From Marivirga arenosa (GTDB taxonomy: Bacteria; Bacteroidota; Bacteroidia; Cytophagales; Cyclobacteriaceae), in contig NZ_CP129968.2 in the NCBI RefSeq assembly GCF_030503875.2, positions 3,837,001-3,901,000 on the forward strand: DNA of 64,000 nt. Direction: 5' to 3'. Below are positions 52,358 to 61,744 of the stretch, piece by piece (position 1 is the first letter of the stretch; each line of letters opens with the position of its first letter). Position numbers and translations under genes: made by a program. Below the pieces are notes generated by a model. That model was not told the DNA's origin. It saw nothing but the letters and a program-made list of their open reading frames with translations, and did no database searches.

Positions 52358-53243
52358 TTTTCTAACCATATCATTTATTGTTTTAACTTCTCTTCTATGG
52401 AGTTGTGAATACATTAACCTAAAAAGCTTCGAAACAGAAGAGAAAGTTGAAGAAGTAAAGGTTCCTGTAGCAAGAGTAGGAAATTCAGTATTATACCAAA
52501 AAGACTTAGCAGGAATTGTAGGGAATGACATCAGTGTAAAAGACAGTACAAATTTAATTGATCGCTATGTTAACTCATGGATTAAAAAGCAGCTCTTAAT
52601 TTCCGAAGCTTCAGAAAAAATTGATTTTGATCAAGCTTCAATTGAAAGAAAGGTATTGGATTATCGTTATGCTTTAATGGTTCACGAATTCAAAAAGTAT
52701 TATGTAGATAATAATTTGGACACAGTGGTAACCAATGAAGAAATTGAAACCTACTTTAATGATAACAAAGATAATTTTGAATTAAAGCAGAATATCATCC
52801 GTGGATATTTCATTACTGTGAGTAAAGATGCGCCAAAAATTAATAAACTAAAATCATTGATAAATTCTGATAAGCCGCAGGACTTCAAAGAGCTAAAATC
52901 ATACTGCTTCAGATTTGCTGAAACTTATTTCCTTGAAGATTCAGTATGGATAAATTTTGATGAGGCTATTAGAAACACTCCTTTCACCAGCGTTACGAAC
53001 AAAATAGATTTTTTGAAATCAAATAAATTCGTTGAAGATGAAAATGAGGAAAAGATTTATTTCTTAAGGATAAAAGAATTTAAAATTTCAGACCAGATTT
53101 CTCCTTTGGAATTTGTGAGGAATGATATTAAACAGATTATTTTAAATAAAAGAAAGGTGGCTTTAGCCAACCAATTAGAAGAGGAAGTTTTTGAAAAAGC
53201 GAAGAGTTCGAACAAATATGAAATTTACAAAGCTGAAAAATAA
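52347..53243 (+). CDS. SurA-N-like lipoprotein without a PPIase domain
   Basis: 298 residues. Lipobox LLWSC near residues 16-20. A SurA N-terminal-like chaperone core is visible (RVGNSVLYQKDLAGI then WIKKQLLISEASEK) and a helical domain, but no parvulin HxxD or GGxLG motifs are seen. A TTG start at 52347 overlaps the upstream PpiC gene by 11 bp. It is likely a pure chaperone or holdase subunit between two isomerases; function is inferred. Confidence 0.65.
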   Translation: MKNNFLTISFIVLTSLLWSCEYINLKSFETEEKVEEVKVPVARVGNSVLYQKDLAGIVGNDISVKDSTNLIDRYVNSWIKKQLLISEASEKIDFDQASIERKVLDYRYALMVHEFKKYYVDNNLDTVVTNEEIETYFNDNKDNFELKQNIIRGYFITVSKDAPKINKLKSLINSDKPQDFKELKSYCFRFAETYFLEDSVWINFDEAIRNTPFTSVTNKIDFLKSNKFVEDENEEKIYFLRIKEFKISDQISPLEFVRNDIKQIILNKRKVALANQLEEEVFEKAKSSNKYEIYKAEK

Positions 53244-54573
53244 ATTTTTAATTATTGCCTTTACACTTATCTCTTTACCATTTTGGACAAATGCTCAAAA
53301 TGAAGGAGGAGAAATTGTTGATAAAATTATCGCAAAGGTTGATAATTACATCATTCTGGAATCTGATTTAGCACTAGCTTATAAAGATTACTTATCAAGA
53401 GGGGGAAATGCAAGTAGCCAACAAGCAAGGTGTGAGGTTTTAGAAAACCTGATTGTTAACAAACTTTTATTAGCGAAAGCTGAAATTGATTCAGTGACAG
53501 TACCAGAAGCTCAGGTTGATGCTCAACTGGAAAACAGAATGAGAATGATGGTACAACAAATAGGTTCTGAGGAAAAAATAGAAGAATATTACGGTAAATC
53601 ATTAGAAGAATTCAGTATCGAAATCAGGGATGATGTGAAAGAACAAATGATAATCGGTGAAATGCAAAGAACCATCACTGCTGATATTGAAGTAACTCCA
53701 AGACAGGTAAAGAAATTCTATGCCGATATCCCTAAAGACAGTCTGCCTTTTTACTCAACTCAAGTTCAAGTAGGGCAAATTGTTAAAAAGCCAACCATGA
53801 GCAAAGAAGCTAAAGACAACATAAAGGCTAGACTTAATGGTTTAAGAGAAAGAATATTAGAAGGTGAGGATTTTAGCGACATAGCAAGGCTTTATTCACA
53901 AGAGCCTGGAGCTAAGCAAAGTGGTGGTAATATAGGTTTTTTTGAAAGAGGCCAATTAGCCCCTGAATATGAAGCAACTGCTTTAAGGCTGAAACCAGGA
54001 GAAATTTCCAAACCAGTTGAAACTGATTTTGGATTTCACATTATTGAATTATTAGAAAGAAGAGGAAATGAATTCAATACTCGTCATATTTTAATAATGC
54101 CAAAATTCACTCAAAAAGATTTAGATAGAACGGAAAATTTCTTGGATAGCATTCGAACATTAATCATTAACGATAGTATTACATTTGAAGCTGCAGCTGC
54201 AGAACACTCGGATGATATGCAAACTTCTTCTAATGGAGGATACTTTATGGAAGGAGAATCAGGAGGCACAAGAGTATCGGTTGACGAATTAGACCCTAAT
54301 ATATTCTTTACTATTGATACTATGCAAGTTGGTTCTATCACAAAACCTTTGACATTTCGGCAGCCTGATCGTTCTCAAGCTGTAAGAATTTTGTATTATA
54401 AAGATAGAATAAAGCCGCACAGAGCTGATATCAATATAGATTATCAGAAGATAAAGATGGCGGCATTGAATAAAAAGAAAAGTGAGAAGTTGGCAAAATG
54501 GTTTGAAGAATCTAAAGATGAAGTTTTCATTGTATTAGATGAAAATTACCAAAACTGCCAGATATTGAACTGA
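53218..54573 (+). CDS. SurA-family periplasmic chaperone/peptidyl-prolyl isomerase
   Basis: 451 residues from the ATG at 53218; a TTG at 53191 is less likely. Signal peptide ends TNAQ. SurA N-terminal segment IVDKIIAKVDNYIILESDL, two parvulin domains (VGQIVKKPTMSK with GGNIGFFERGQLAPEYEAT; then HILIMPKFTQKD with GGYFMEG). It folds and escorts outer-membrane beta-barrels. It overlaps the preceding lipoprotein gene by 26 bp and is followed by moxR after 5 bp. Confidence 0.9.
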   Translation: MKFTKLKNKFLIIAFTLISLPFWTNAQNEGGEIVDKIIAKVDNYIILESDLALAYKDYLSRGGNASSQQARCEVLENLIVNKLLLAKAEIDSVTVPEAQVDAQLENRMRMMVQQIGSEEKIEEYYGKSLEEFSIEIRDDVKEQMIIGEMQRTITADIEVTPRQVKKFYADIPKDSLPFYSTQVQVGQIVKKPTMSKEAKDNIKARLNGLRERILEGEDFSDIARLYSQEPGAKQSGGNIGFFERGQLAPEYEATALRLKPGEISKPVETDFGFHIIELLERRGNEFNTRHILIMPKFTQKDLDRTENFLDSIRTLIINDSITFEAAAAEHSDDMQTSSNGGYFMEGESGGTRVSVDELDPNIFFTIDTMQVGSITKPLTFRQPDRSQAVRILYYKDRIKPHRADINIDYQKIKMAALNKKKSEKLAKWFEESKDEVFIVLDENYQNCQILN

Positions 54574-54578
54574 CAAAT

Positions 54579-55559
54579 ATGGATAAATTTGAAAATGAAG
54601 TTGCAGCTGCTGATGCTTTGCATGAAAAATATGAAAGCCTAAGAAAAGAAATTTCAAAGGTAATTGTAGGGCAGGATGAAGTGGTAAGACTTGTTATCAG
54701 TTCTTTCTTCTGTCATGCACACAGCTTATTAGTGGGTGTACCCGGCTTAGCAAAAACTTTATTAATCAATACGGTAGCATCTGCTATGAATTTAAAATTT
54801 AACCGTATTCAGTTTACTCCTGATTTAATGCCTTCCGACATTATTGGGGCGGAAACCTTAGATAAGGATAGAAATTTCAAATTTATAAAAGGACCAATTT
54901 TTAATAACATTATCCTTGCGGATGAGATCAATAGAACGCCACCAAAAACTCAGGCAGCTTTATTAGAATCAATGCAGGAAAAGAACGTAACTGTTGCAGG
55001 TGAAACATATCCTTTACCTGATCCATTCTTTGTTTTGGCTACACAAAACCCAATTGAACAAGAAGGAACTTATCCTTTACCAGAAGCGCAATTGGACAGA
55101 TTTATGTTTAACATCAATTTAGATTATCCTTCTTATGAGGATGAGCTAAACATTGTAAAAAGCTCTGGACAGGCAATTGATACTGTAAATGCAGTAATGA
55201 ATGCAGAGGAAATACTTTACTTCCAAAAGCTGGTAGACAAAGTACCAGTAACGGACAATGTTATTGAATTTGCCGTGAAACTCGTTCAAGGCACAAGGCC
55301 TAATACTGAAAAGTCATTCGAGATTACGGATGAATATTTAGAATGGGGTGCCGGACCAAGGGCTTCTCAATTCTTAATAAAAGGTGCTAAATGTAATGCC
55401 TTATTAAATGGTAAATATTCTCCTGATATAGAGGACGTAAAAGCAGTTGCAATTCCTGTTTTAAGACACAGATTGGTAAAGAATTTCAAAGCGGATGCAG
55501 AAGGCATGACAATTGAAGAAATTATAGATAAACTTATCCAGAAAGTAGAGTCTAACTGA
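54579..55559 (+). CDS. MoxR-family AAA+ ATPase
   Basis: 326 residues. Walker A GVPGLAKT, Walker B NIILADEINRTPPKTQ, sensor 1 LATQNP, and the MoxR-specific segment PEAQLDRFMFNI. MoxR ATPases act with von Willebrand-factor A proteins to remodel complexes; none is found next to it in this window, so its partner lies elsewhere. It starts 5 bp after surA, in the same unit. Confidence 0.93.
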   Translation: MDKFENEVAAADALHEKYESLRKEISKVIVGQDEVVRLVISSFFCHAHSLLVGVPGLAKTLLINTVASAMNLKFNRIQFTPDLMPSDIIGAETLDKDRNFKFIKGPIFNNIILADEINRTPPKTQAALLESMQEKNVTVAGETYPLPDPFFVLATQNPIEQEGTYPLPEAQLDRFMFNINLDYPSYEDELNIVKSSGQAIDTVNAVMNAEEILYFQKLVDKVPVTDNVIEFAVKLVQGTRPNTEKSFEITDEYLEWGAGPRASQFLIKGAKCNALLNGKYSPDIEDVKAVAIPVLRHRLVKNFKADAEGMTIEEIIDKLIQKVESN

Positions 55560-55570
55560 TTAAAGTTTAT

Positions 55571-56071
55571 TCATAAAGACTCTGTGATTTTATAAAAGCC
55601 AATCGATAGGGCATTTACAACATTTATGGAAGAATTTTGTCCATACATGGGAATGTGAAAATGCTCTTCACATAAATTCAACACTTTATCAGATACTCCC
55701 TGTCTTTCAGAGCCAACTATAATTGCAATTCTATCAACATTCGAGTTCTCAAAATGTTGAATGGACTTACTTTTTCCAGTTATTTCCAATGCGATTGATC
55801 GATACCCTTCTTTTTTAAGTCTTTCTAGTTCAAATTCAGCGTTTGAATTAAAAGTAGACTGTACTGTTTTGTAAGTATTTCTAGAGGCTCTTTTCACTTT
55901 GGTGGTAAAATCAACAGCTTTTTCTCCTGCAAAAAATATTTCTCTCACCCCAAAAGCTTCAGATAACCGCATCATCATACCCACATTTTCAGGTGTACGA
56001 ATATTTTCAGCTATTAGGATTATGTTTAAATGATGTCCAGCATTTTGTGTTTCGTAATGAGATTTTTGCAT
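55571..56071 (-). CDS. SPOUT (TrmH/SpoU) RNA 2'-O-methyltransferase-like protein
   Basis: 166 residues. SPOUT knot signatures NVGMMMRLSEAFGV, IIVGSERQGVSDKVL and PMYGQNSSINVVNALSIGFYKI are present. The N-terminal extension of true TrmH or RlmB is absent, so substrate may be tRNA or rRNA. It is divergent from dnaK, 186 bp away, and convergent with moxR. Confidence 0.88.
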   Translation of the reverse strand: MQKSHYETQNAGHHLNIILIAENIRTPENVGMMMRLSEAFGVREIFFAGEKAVDFTTKVKRASRNTYKTVQSTFNSNAEFELERLKKEGYRSIALEITGKSKSIQHFENSNVDRIAIIVGSERQGVSDKVLNLCEEHFHIPMYGQNSSINVVNALSIGFYKITESL

Positions 56072-56106
56072 AAAATATTGCCCCTTTTAGTGACAAAATA
56101 AATCAT

Positions 56107-56213
56107 TTTGAATTTCAAATAAATAATAAATCTGACTATTTCCCATGTTAAGCTAATACAAATGTCATAATGTCAGACAAAATACAGCTATTTCCTATTG
56201 GCACATCCATTGT
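56107..56213 (+). promoter_or_regulatory. Putative sigma-54 promoter and upstream palindrome for dnaK
   Basis: TGGCACA-N4-TTGT at 56199-56213 fits the -24/-12 sigma-54 consensus TGGCACG-N4-TTGC except at two positions; a TTGT -12 element also occurs in the E. coli pspA promoter. The predicted start site is about 34 nt before the dnaK ATG. About 110 bp upstream of that site is a 13-bp perfect palindrome (TTTGAA-T-TTCAAA, 56107-56119), where an enhancer-binding protein could bind. No TAnnTTTG element was seen in this region. Confidence 0.45.
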
Positions 56214-56250
56214 TATACAAGAAGAAAAAGAATTTAGAATTAGAAAATAA
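56170..56250 (+). CDS. Possible 26-codon leader ORF before dnaK
   Basis: An ATG at 56170 opens a 26-codon frame, MSDKIQLFPIGTSIV followed by a charged tail, ending 7 bp before the dnaK ATG. It has no recognisable family and no clear ribosome-binding site. It overlaps the sigma-54-like promoter, so both cannot operate fully on the same transcript. Short open frames of this size are common by chance in AT-rich DNA, hence low confidence. Confidence 0.2.
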   Translation: MSDKIQLFPIGTSIVIQEEKEFRIRK

Positions 56251-56257
56251 ATAGATC

Positions 56258-58198
56258 ATGGGAAAAATTATTGGAATTGACTTAGGTACTACCAACTCCT
56301 GTGTGGCGGTAATGGAGGGTAATGAACCCGTTGTAATCCCCAACAGTGAGGGTAGAAGAACTACACCTTCAATTGTAGCGTTTTTGGATGAAGGGAAAGG
56401 CGAACGAAAAGTAGGTGATCCTGCAAAACGTCAAGCTATTACCAACCCTGCCAATACAATTGCATCCGTAAAAAGATTCATGGGTAAGAAGTTCTCTGAA
56501 GTTTCAGAAGAGAAAAAAATTGCTTCTTATAAAGTAGAATCTGGAAATAACGATACAGTTAGAGTTAAAGTAGGAGACAGAAACTATACTCCTCAGGAAT
56601 TATCTGCTATGATTCTTCAGAAAATGAAGTCTACTGCAGAAGATTACCTAGGACAAGAAGTAACAGAAGCTGTAATAACAGTACCTGCTTACTTTAATGA
56701 TGCAGAACGTCAGGCTACTAAAGAAGCAGGACAAATCGCAGGTTTAGAAGTAAAAAGAATTATTAACGAGCCAACTGCAGCTGCTTTGGCTTACGGTCTT
56801 GACAAAAGAGATAAAGACCAAAACATTGCCGTATACGATTTAGGTGGTGGTACTTTTGATATCTCCGTTCTTGAATTAGGTGACGGTGTATTTGAAGTAA
56901 AATCTACTAATGGTGATGTACACTTAGGGGGTGATGATTTCGACCAAGTAATCATTAACTGGTTAGCTGACGAATTCAAAAATGAGCATGGCGTTGATCT
57001 GAAACAAGATCCAATGGCCTTACAAAGATTGAAAGAGGCTGCAGAGAAGGCTAAAATTGAATTATCAAGTTCTACTGAAACAGAAGTAAACTTGCCATAC
57101 ATCATGCCGGTTGACGGTGTACCAAAACACTTGGTAAGAAAATTAAGCCGTTCAAAATTTGAGCAATTATCAGATGACTTAGTGAAGAGATCAATGGCTC
57201 CAGTTAAGAAGGCTTTAGAAGATGCAGGTTTATCTGCTTCTGAAATTGATGAAGTAATCTTAGTAGGGGGTTCTACTCGTATACCTAGAATTCAGGAAGA
57301 AGTAGAGAAGTTCTTCGGTAAAAAACCATCTAAAGGAGTTAACCCTGATGAGGTGGTTGCTATTGGTGCAGCCATTCAAGGTGGTGTATTAACCGGTGAG
57401 GTTAAAGATGTATTATTATTAGATGTAACTCCTCTATCATTAGGTATTGAAACTATGGGTGGAGTGATGACTAAATTAATTGAAGCGAATACTACCATTC
57501 CTTCAAAGAAGTCAGAAACATTCAGTACGGCATCTGATAATCAGCCTTCTGTTGAGATTCACGTTTTACAAGGTGAGAGATCAATGGCAAAAGACAACCG
57601 TTCAATTGGTAGATTCCACTTAGATGGTATTCCACCAGCACCAAGAGGTGTTCCTCAAATCGAAGTAACATTCGATATTGATGCTAACGGTATCTTAAAT
57701 GTATCTGCTAAAGATAAAGGAACTGGTAAAGAGCAGAAAATTAGAATTGAGGCTTCTTCAGGCTTATCAGAGGAAGAAATCGAAAAAATGAGAAAAGAGG
57801 CGGAAGCAAATGCTGAAACCGATAAAAAAGAGAAAGAGAAAATTGATAAAATCAATCAAGCTGACTCTTTAATCTTCCAAACTGAGAAGCAAATGAAAGA
57901 ATTTGGTGACAAGCTTTCTGAAGGTAACAAAACTGCCATAGAAGGAGCTTTAACTAAATTGAAAGAAGCACACAGCAGCCAAAATGTTGAAGCAATTGAT
58001 TCTTCTATGGAAGAATTGAATAACGCATGGCAGGCAGCTTCTCAAGAAATCTACCAAGCACAGCAAGCTGCTGGTGGCGCTGAAGGTGGGCAGCCTGGCG
58101 GAGACGCTGGTCAGCAAGCGCAAGGCGAAAGCGGTGATAGTGTAGATGATGTTGAGTACGAAGAAGTAAATGATGATGATAATAAAGATTCGAAATAA
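56258..58198 (+). CDS. dnaK: Molecular chaperone DnaK (Hsp70)
   Basis: 646 residues. ATPase domain begins [16 protein letters not shown], with [12 protein letters not shown], and the substrate domain follows after the linker [15 protein letters not shown]. The C terminus is a Gly/Gln/Asp-rich tail. It folds and disaggregates cytosolic proteins with DnaJ and GrpE, which are not encoded in this window. It has an unusual predicted upstream region; see the regulatory feature. A strong terminator follows. Confidence 0.98.
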   Translation: MGKIIGIDLGTTNSCVAVMEGNEPVVIPNSEGRRTTPSIVAFLDEGKGERKVGDPAKRQAITNPANTIASVKRFMGKKFSEVSEEKKIASYKVESGNNDTVRVKVGDRNYTPQELSAMILQKMKSTAEDYLGQEVTEAVITVPAYFNDAERQATKEAGQIAGLEVKRIINEPTAAALAYGLDKRDKDQNIAVYDLGGGTFDISVLELGDGVFEVKSTNGDVHLGGDDFDQVIINWLADEFKNEHGVDLKQDPMALQRLKEAAEKAKIELSSSTETEVNLPYIMPVDGVPKHLVRKLSRSKFEQLSDDLVKRSMAPVKKALEDAGLSASEIDEVILVGGSTRIPRIQEEVEKFFGKKPSKGVNPDEVVAIGAAIQGGVLTGEVKDVLLLDVTPLSLGIETMGGVMTKLIEANTTIPSKKSETFSTASDNQPSVEIHVLQGERSMAKDNRSIGRFHLDGIPPAPRGVPQIEVTFDIDANGILNVSAKDKGTGKEQKIRIEASSGLSEEEIEKMRKEAEANAETDKKEKEKIDKINQADSLIFQTEKQMKEFGDKLSEGNKTAIEGALTKLKEAHSSQNVEAIDSSMEELNNAWQAASQEIYQAQQAAGGAEGGQPGGDAGQQAQGESGDSVDDVEYEEVNDDDNKDSK

Positions 58199-58224
58199 GA
58201 ATCTGTAATTCATAGATTATAAGG

Positions 58225-58258
58225 AAAGCCTCTCGGAGAAATCTGAGAGGCTTTTTTT
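58225..58258 (+). terminator. Terminator of dnaK
   Basis: 10-bp perfect stem (58225-58234 with 58245-58254, AAAGCCTCTC/GAGAGGCTTT), 10-nt loop, then a T run to 58258. Confidence 0.92.
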
Positions 58259-58398
58259 GTTAATAATTCTTGTGCAAAAAAATTAAGGTCAATGATACAT
58301 ATGTAGAGATACAATCGATGAATCCCTACATAGCATCGATTAACTGGATCAAAATCTTGTTATTGCTTTGTAACTTTAGTATTAAATCCAAAACCAAT

Positions 58399-59265
58399 AT
58401 GAGACCTATCCTAAGCCTGATTTTAATCCTTCCCATATTAGCTTTCTATAGCTGCAACAAAATTGAAAGCGGACATGGTAGAGCTTCTTTCTACTTAACA
58501 GATGGCCCCTTGGAAAGCAATAATGTTTCTGGTGTGGTGATATGTATCACAAGAGTGGAAGCCTTTGGTCCAGATGGATGGAAAGTAATAAAAGAATATG
58601 AAAAGCCCGAAGCAGTCGATTTATTTTCCCTTCAAGGTGGTGAAACACTTTTCTTAGAAGAGAAAGAATTAGTGAGCGGAAAATATGATCAAATAAAATT
58701 AGGTCTCGTTGTTTCTCAAACTTCTGATGGCGGAAATTTACCTGCACATTATATTAAATTCAATGACGGGACGGTTTCGGAAATAAGTGTACCTATTGGT
58801 GACCAAGCAGGATATACTATTATTGGGGATTTCACTATTCCTGATGGAGGTATAACTTCTATTATTATGGATTTTGACCTAAGAAAATCTGTATTAAAAA
58901 TGCAGAATTCAGAACAAATCATTTTAAAACCTACTGTAAGATTACTCGAGGAAGCTAAAGTTGGATCAGTTCAGGGAGTTATCAGTGGAATTACAGGAAC
59001 AAGGGTAGCATATGCCTATAAGGGCGGTAATTTTAATGATAATGAGTCCACTCCTAATGCTGATGGTGTTCTATTTAATAATGCAGAATCTAGTTCAAAT
59101 ATAGATGAAAATGGTAATTATTATATCTCTTATTTACCGTCAGATGAATATGATATTGTGGTTGCATCTTTTGATGGTGAAGGAAATTTCATTGAAGTGA
59201 AAACTATTGAAGAAGGCGTGGTGATTAATGACGGAGAACTAAAGACTTTAAACATAACAATTTAA
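58399..59265 (+). CDS. DUF4382 lipoprotein
   Basis: 288 residues. A lipobox-type signal MRPILSLILILPILAFYSC gives the start at the ATG 58399; a longer frame upstream to 58270 would bury the signal peptide. The DUF4382 domain runs from about residue 25 (GRASFYLTDGPLESNNVSGVVICI) to about 170. The C-terminal part (IDENGNYYISYLPSDEYDIVV) resembles a prealbumin-like or carboxypeptidase-regulatory fold. Surface or periplasmic, function unknown. A near-consensus -7 element TAACTTTA at 58371-58378 supports the shorter start. Confidence 0.75.
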   Translation: MRPILSLILILPILAFYSCNKIESGHGRASFYLTDGPLESNNVSGVVICITRVEAFGPDGWKVIKEYEKPEAVDLFSLQGGETLFLEEKELVSGKYDQIKLGLVVSQTSDGGNLPAHYIKFNDGTVSEISVPIGDQAGYTIIGDFTIPDGGITSIIMDFDLRKSVLKMQNSEQIILKPTVRLLEEAKVGSVQGVISGITGTRVAYAYKGGNFNDNESTPNADGVLFNNAESSSNIDENGNYYISYLPSDEYDIVVASFDGEGNFIEVKTIEEGVVINDGELKTLNITI

Positions 59266-59413
59266 ATAGATAATCAAAAAATAGTACTCAAACTGTTCTT
59301 GATGCTATTATTAAATCATAAAAATATTTTAAGACGTCACAAAATGGAATTATTTAGATGAATCTTCCATTCATAGATTTTTACTCAATAAAGAAATTAA
59401 TTAACATCCTGAA

Positions 59414-61744
59414 TTATTGATTAACAACAGCAAAAACCTTTTGTGTATCCTCTCCACCCAAATCATCAATAATTTTTAGTTCATTCCAGCCTGATTTAAA
59501 CTGAATGGCCATTTTATGTTGTCTATCGGTTTCTCCCAGAAAAACTTCATTTAAATACCAGTAAACCTTTTTGACAGAAGAGCTATGACCTACCTTACAA
59601 ATTACCTTTTGCAATTCCCCGTTAAAATCAACAGGAAGAAACAGTTTAGCATCCATATTAGGATAAATAATTTTACTGCTATTTTCAGCTCTATATCGGC
59701 TACACTCAGGATTATGAGGCGGTATGCTTTCTATGAAAGTTCCTTTTCTTCTTAAGTAATAGGCTATATCTGGAGGATACGCCAATAATTTTGTAGGGAT
59801 TGCTCCTAATTTATTCCAACATGCAGAGCAAGTCTGTAAATCCAATTGATGGCTCAGGTATTTGGTTTGATGGTATTCACAACTTTTCATTGACTTCATA
59901 CTATAGGGTGCATTAACCACTTCCGTTTTAATGCAGTTTTCTGAAGATCTAAAACCTGATACAGCACATATTTCGAGTTTTTGAAAGTCCATTTCCTTAA
60001 ACTGAAACCACTCATTTAAAGAATCCGCAGGAAGAGCTTCCAATAAATCAAAAAGAATAGGTCCTGCAGAATTCGCACCGCTCAAATTTTTATTACTTTC
60101 ACCGTCAAAATTTCCCACCCAAACTGCAATGGTATAGTTAGGGTTCAAACCCACTGCCCATGCATCTTTATGCCCATAGCTGGTTCCTGTTTTCCATGCA
60201 AACTCTCTAGAGTTGTTAAACTTCTGCCAAAAATATTCACTGCCCGGTCGCTTTAGGTCTTTTAACATATCCAGTGTTAAATAGACACTTCCTCCACTGA
60301 TGAGTTGCGCACTTTCTTGAGTTTTACGTGTTTCATTTTTCAAAATAATGTTATCCGAAAATTTTCCTTCATTGGCCAGTCCTCGGTAAAGTCTGGCCAT
60401 ATCCCACACACTCACTTCTGCACCTCCTAGAATTAAGGGGAGACCATATTGATCTGCAGAGCGAAATAAGCTACTGACTCCTGCTTCTTTCAGAAAACTG
60501 TAAAATTGAAACAAACCATAGCCATTTAGTAAACGAACTGCAGGGATGTTCAGGGATTTCACCAAAGCCTCTCTGGCAGACACCACGCCTTGAAAATCCT
60601 CATTGGCATTATTGGGGGAAAAGCCATCAAAGTAGGTCGGAAGATCCCTGATAAATGTTTCAGGAAGAATCATTCCCTCATCCATACTTAAGGCGTATAA
60701 AAATGGCTTAAGAATACTGCCACTGGACCGATTTGCCCTTACCCCATCAACTTGTCCTTTATGTGTATTATCATAGAAATCAGGAGAGCCCACATAAGCT
60801 TTGATTTCAGCTGTTTTCGAATCAGAAATCAAAAACGCAAGGCTGCTTATTCCATCTTCTTCATAAAGCTCTTTATATTTCAGGGCTATTTGATTGGCTT
60901 TATGCTGTAATCTTTCATCTATTGTAGTATTTAGTATTTTTTGATTAGGATATTGGGTTCTTAAAAAGGAAGCAGCATGAGGAGCTGAACTTTTGAAAGG
61001 GATAAAATCATCAGGTACGGATTCCAAAACACTCAATTGATAAGTGATTTCATCAATGAATTCTTTTTCATAAAGTTTTTTCAATAATGAATTTCGCTTT
61101 TGCAATAATTTATCACTGGTTTTAGACGGATAAATCAGACCCGGTGCATTTGGTAAAACGGCTAAAGTAGCGGCTTCACTCCATGTTAAAGCGTTGATTT
61201 GTTTGCCAAAAAATTTGTGTGCTGCTGTTTGATAGCCAATAACATTACCACCATAGGGTGCATGCTGCAAATACATTCTCAAAATTTCCTTTTTTGAAAA
61301 GTGTAAACTCAGCTTAATGGCCTCAATGGCTTCCAGTGCTTTGTAAAATAAATTTCTACTATTCTGATACTTTAAGCGAGCAACTTGCATGGTTAAAGTG
61401 CTGGCACCACTCACTATTCTTCCTGCCTTTATATTTTGTTTGAGTGCACGGAAAACAGCTCCGATATCGACCCCAAAATGCGAATGGAAATTTTGGTCTT
61501 CATAGGAAAGAACAGCAGTTTCCAGTTTCTTGGGAATATCTGAGGTGTCTGGAGGCAACAACCATTGCTCATTTTTATTGAGGAAAACATGCAAAAGACT
61601 GCCCTCCTCTGATTTCACCACTGTACTATAGTCCACCTGAAAATAAGGTTTTTTAAAGGGGTAGGAAAAATATATAATGGCAACGGATATGATCAAAATC
61701 AAGATCCATTGCCATTTTTTTACCTTAGTCCATGCTTTCCACAT
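59414..61744 (-). CDS. pbpC: Penicillin-binding protein 1C
   Basis: 776 residues. One transmembrane helix near 13-30, a GT51 transglycosylase with the catalytic Glu E82 (SYEDQNFHSH), and a transpeptidase with SxxK at S343-K346 (SSGSILKP) and KTGTS further on. A C-terminal BiPBP_C domain follows. PBP1C partners with alpha-2-macroglobulin in E. coli and relatives, and here its start overlaps the alpha-2-macroglobulin gene end by 20 bp. Likely role: peptidoglycan repair. Confidence 0.94.
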   Translation of the reverse strand: MWKAWTKVKKWQWILILIISVAIIYFSYPFKKPYFQVDYSTVVKSEEGSLLHVFLNKNEQWLLPPDTSDIPKKLETAVLSYEDQNFHSHFGVDIGAVFRALKQNIKAGRIVSGASTLTMQVARLKYQNSRNLFYKALEAIEAIKLSLHFSKKEILRMYLQHAPYGGNVIGYQTAAHKFFGKQINALTWSEAATLAVLPNAPGLIYPSKTSDKLLQKRNSLLKKLYEKEFIDEITYQLSVLESVPDDFIPFKSSAPHAASFLRTQYPNQKILNTTIDERLQHKANQIALKYKELYEEDGISSLAFLISDSKTAEIKAYVGSPDFYDNTHKGQVDGVRANRSSGSILKPFLYALSMDEGMILPETFIRDLPTYFDGFSPNNANEDFQGVVSAREALVKSLNIPAVRLLNGYGLFQFYSFLKEAGVSSLFRSADQYGLPLILGGAEVSVWDMARLYRGLANEGKFSDNIILKNETRKTQESAQLISGGSVYLTLDMLKDLKRPGSEYFWQKFNNSREFAWKTGTSYGHKDAWAVGLNPNYTIAVWVGNFDGESNKNLSGANSAGPILFDLLEALPADSLNEWFQFKEMDFQKLEICAVSGFRSSENCIKTEVVNAPYSMKSMKSCEYHQTKYLSHQLDLQTCSACWNKLGAIPTKLLAYPPDIAYYLRRKGTFIESIPPHNPECSRYRAENSSKIIYPNMDAKLFLPVDFNGELQKVICKVGHSSSVKKVYWYLNEVFLGETDRQHKMAIQFKSGWNELKIIDDLGGEDTQKVFAVVNQ

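Noticed and set aside
58270..58398. N-terminal extension of the DUF4382 protein to 58270
   Set aside because: It would place 43 residues ahead of a clear lipoprotein signal peptide; the ATG at 58399 is preferred.
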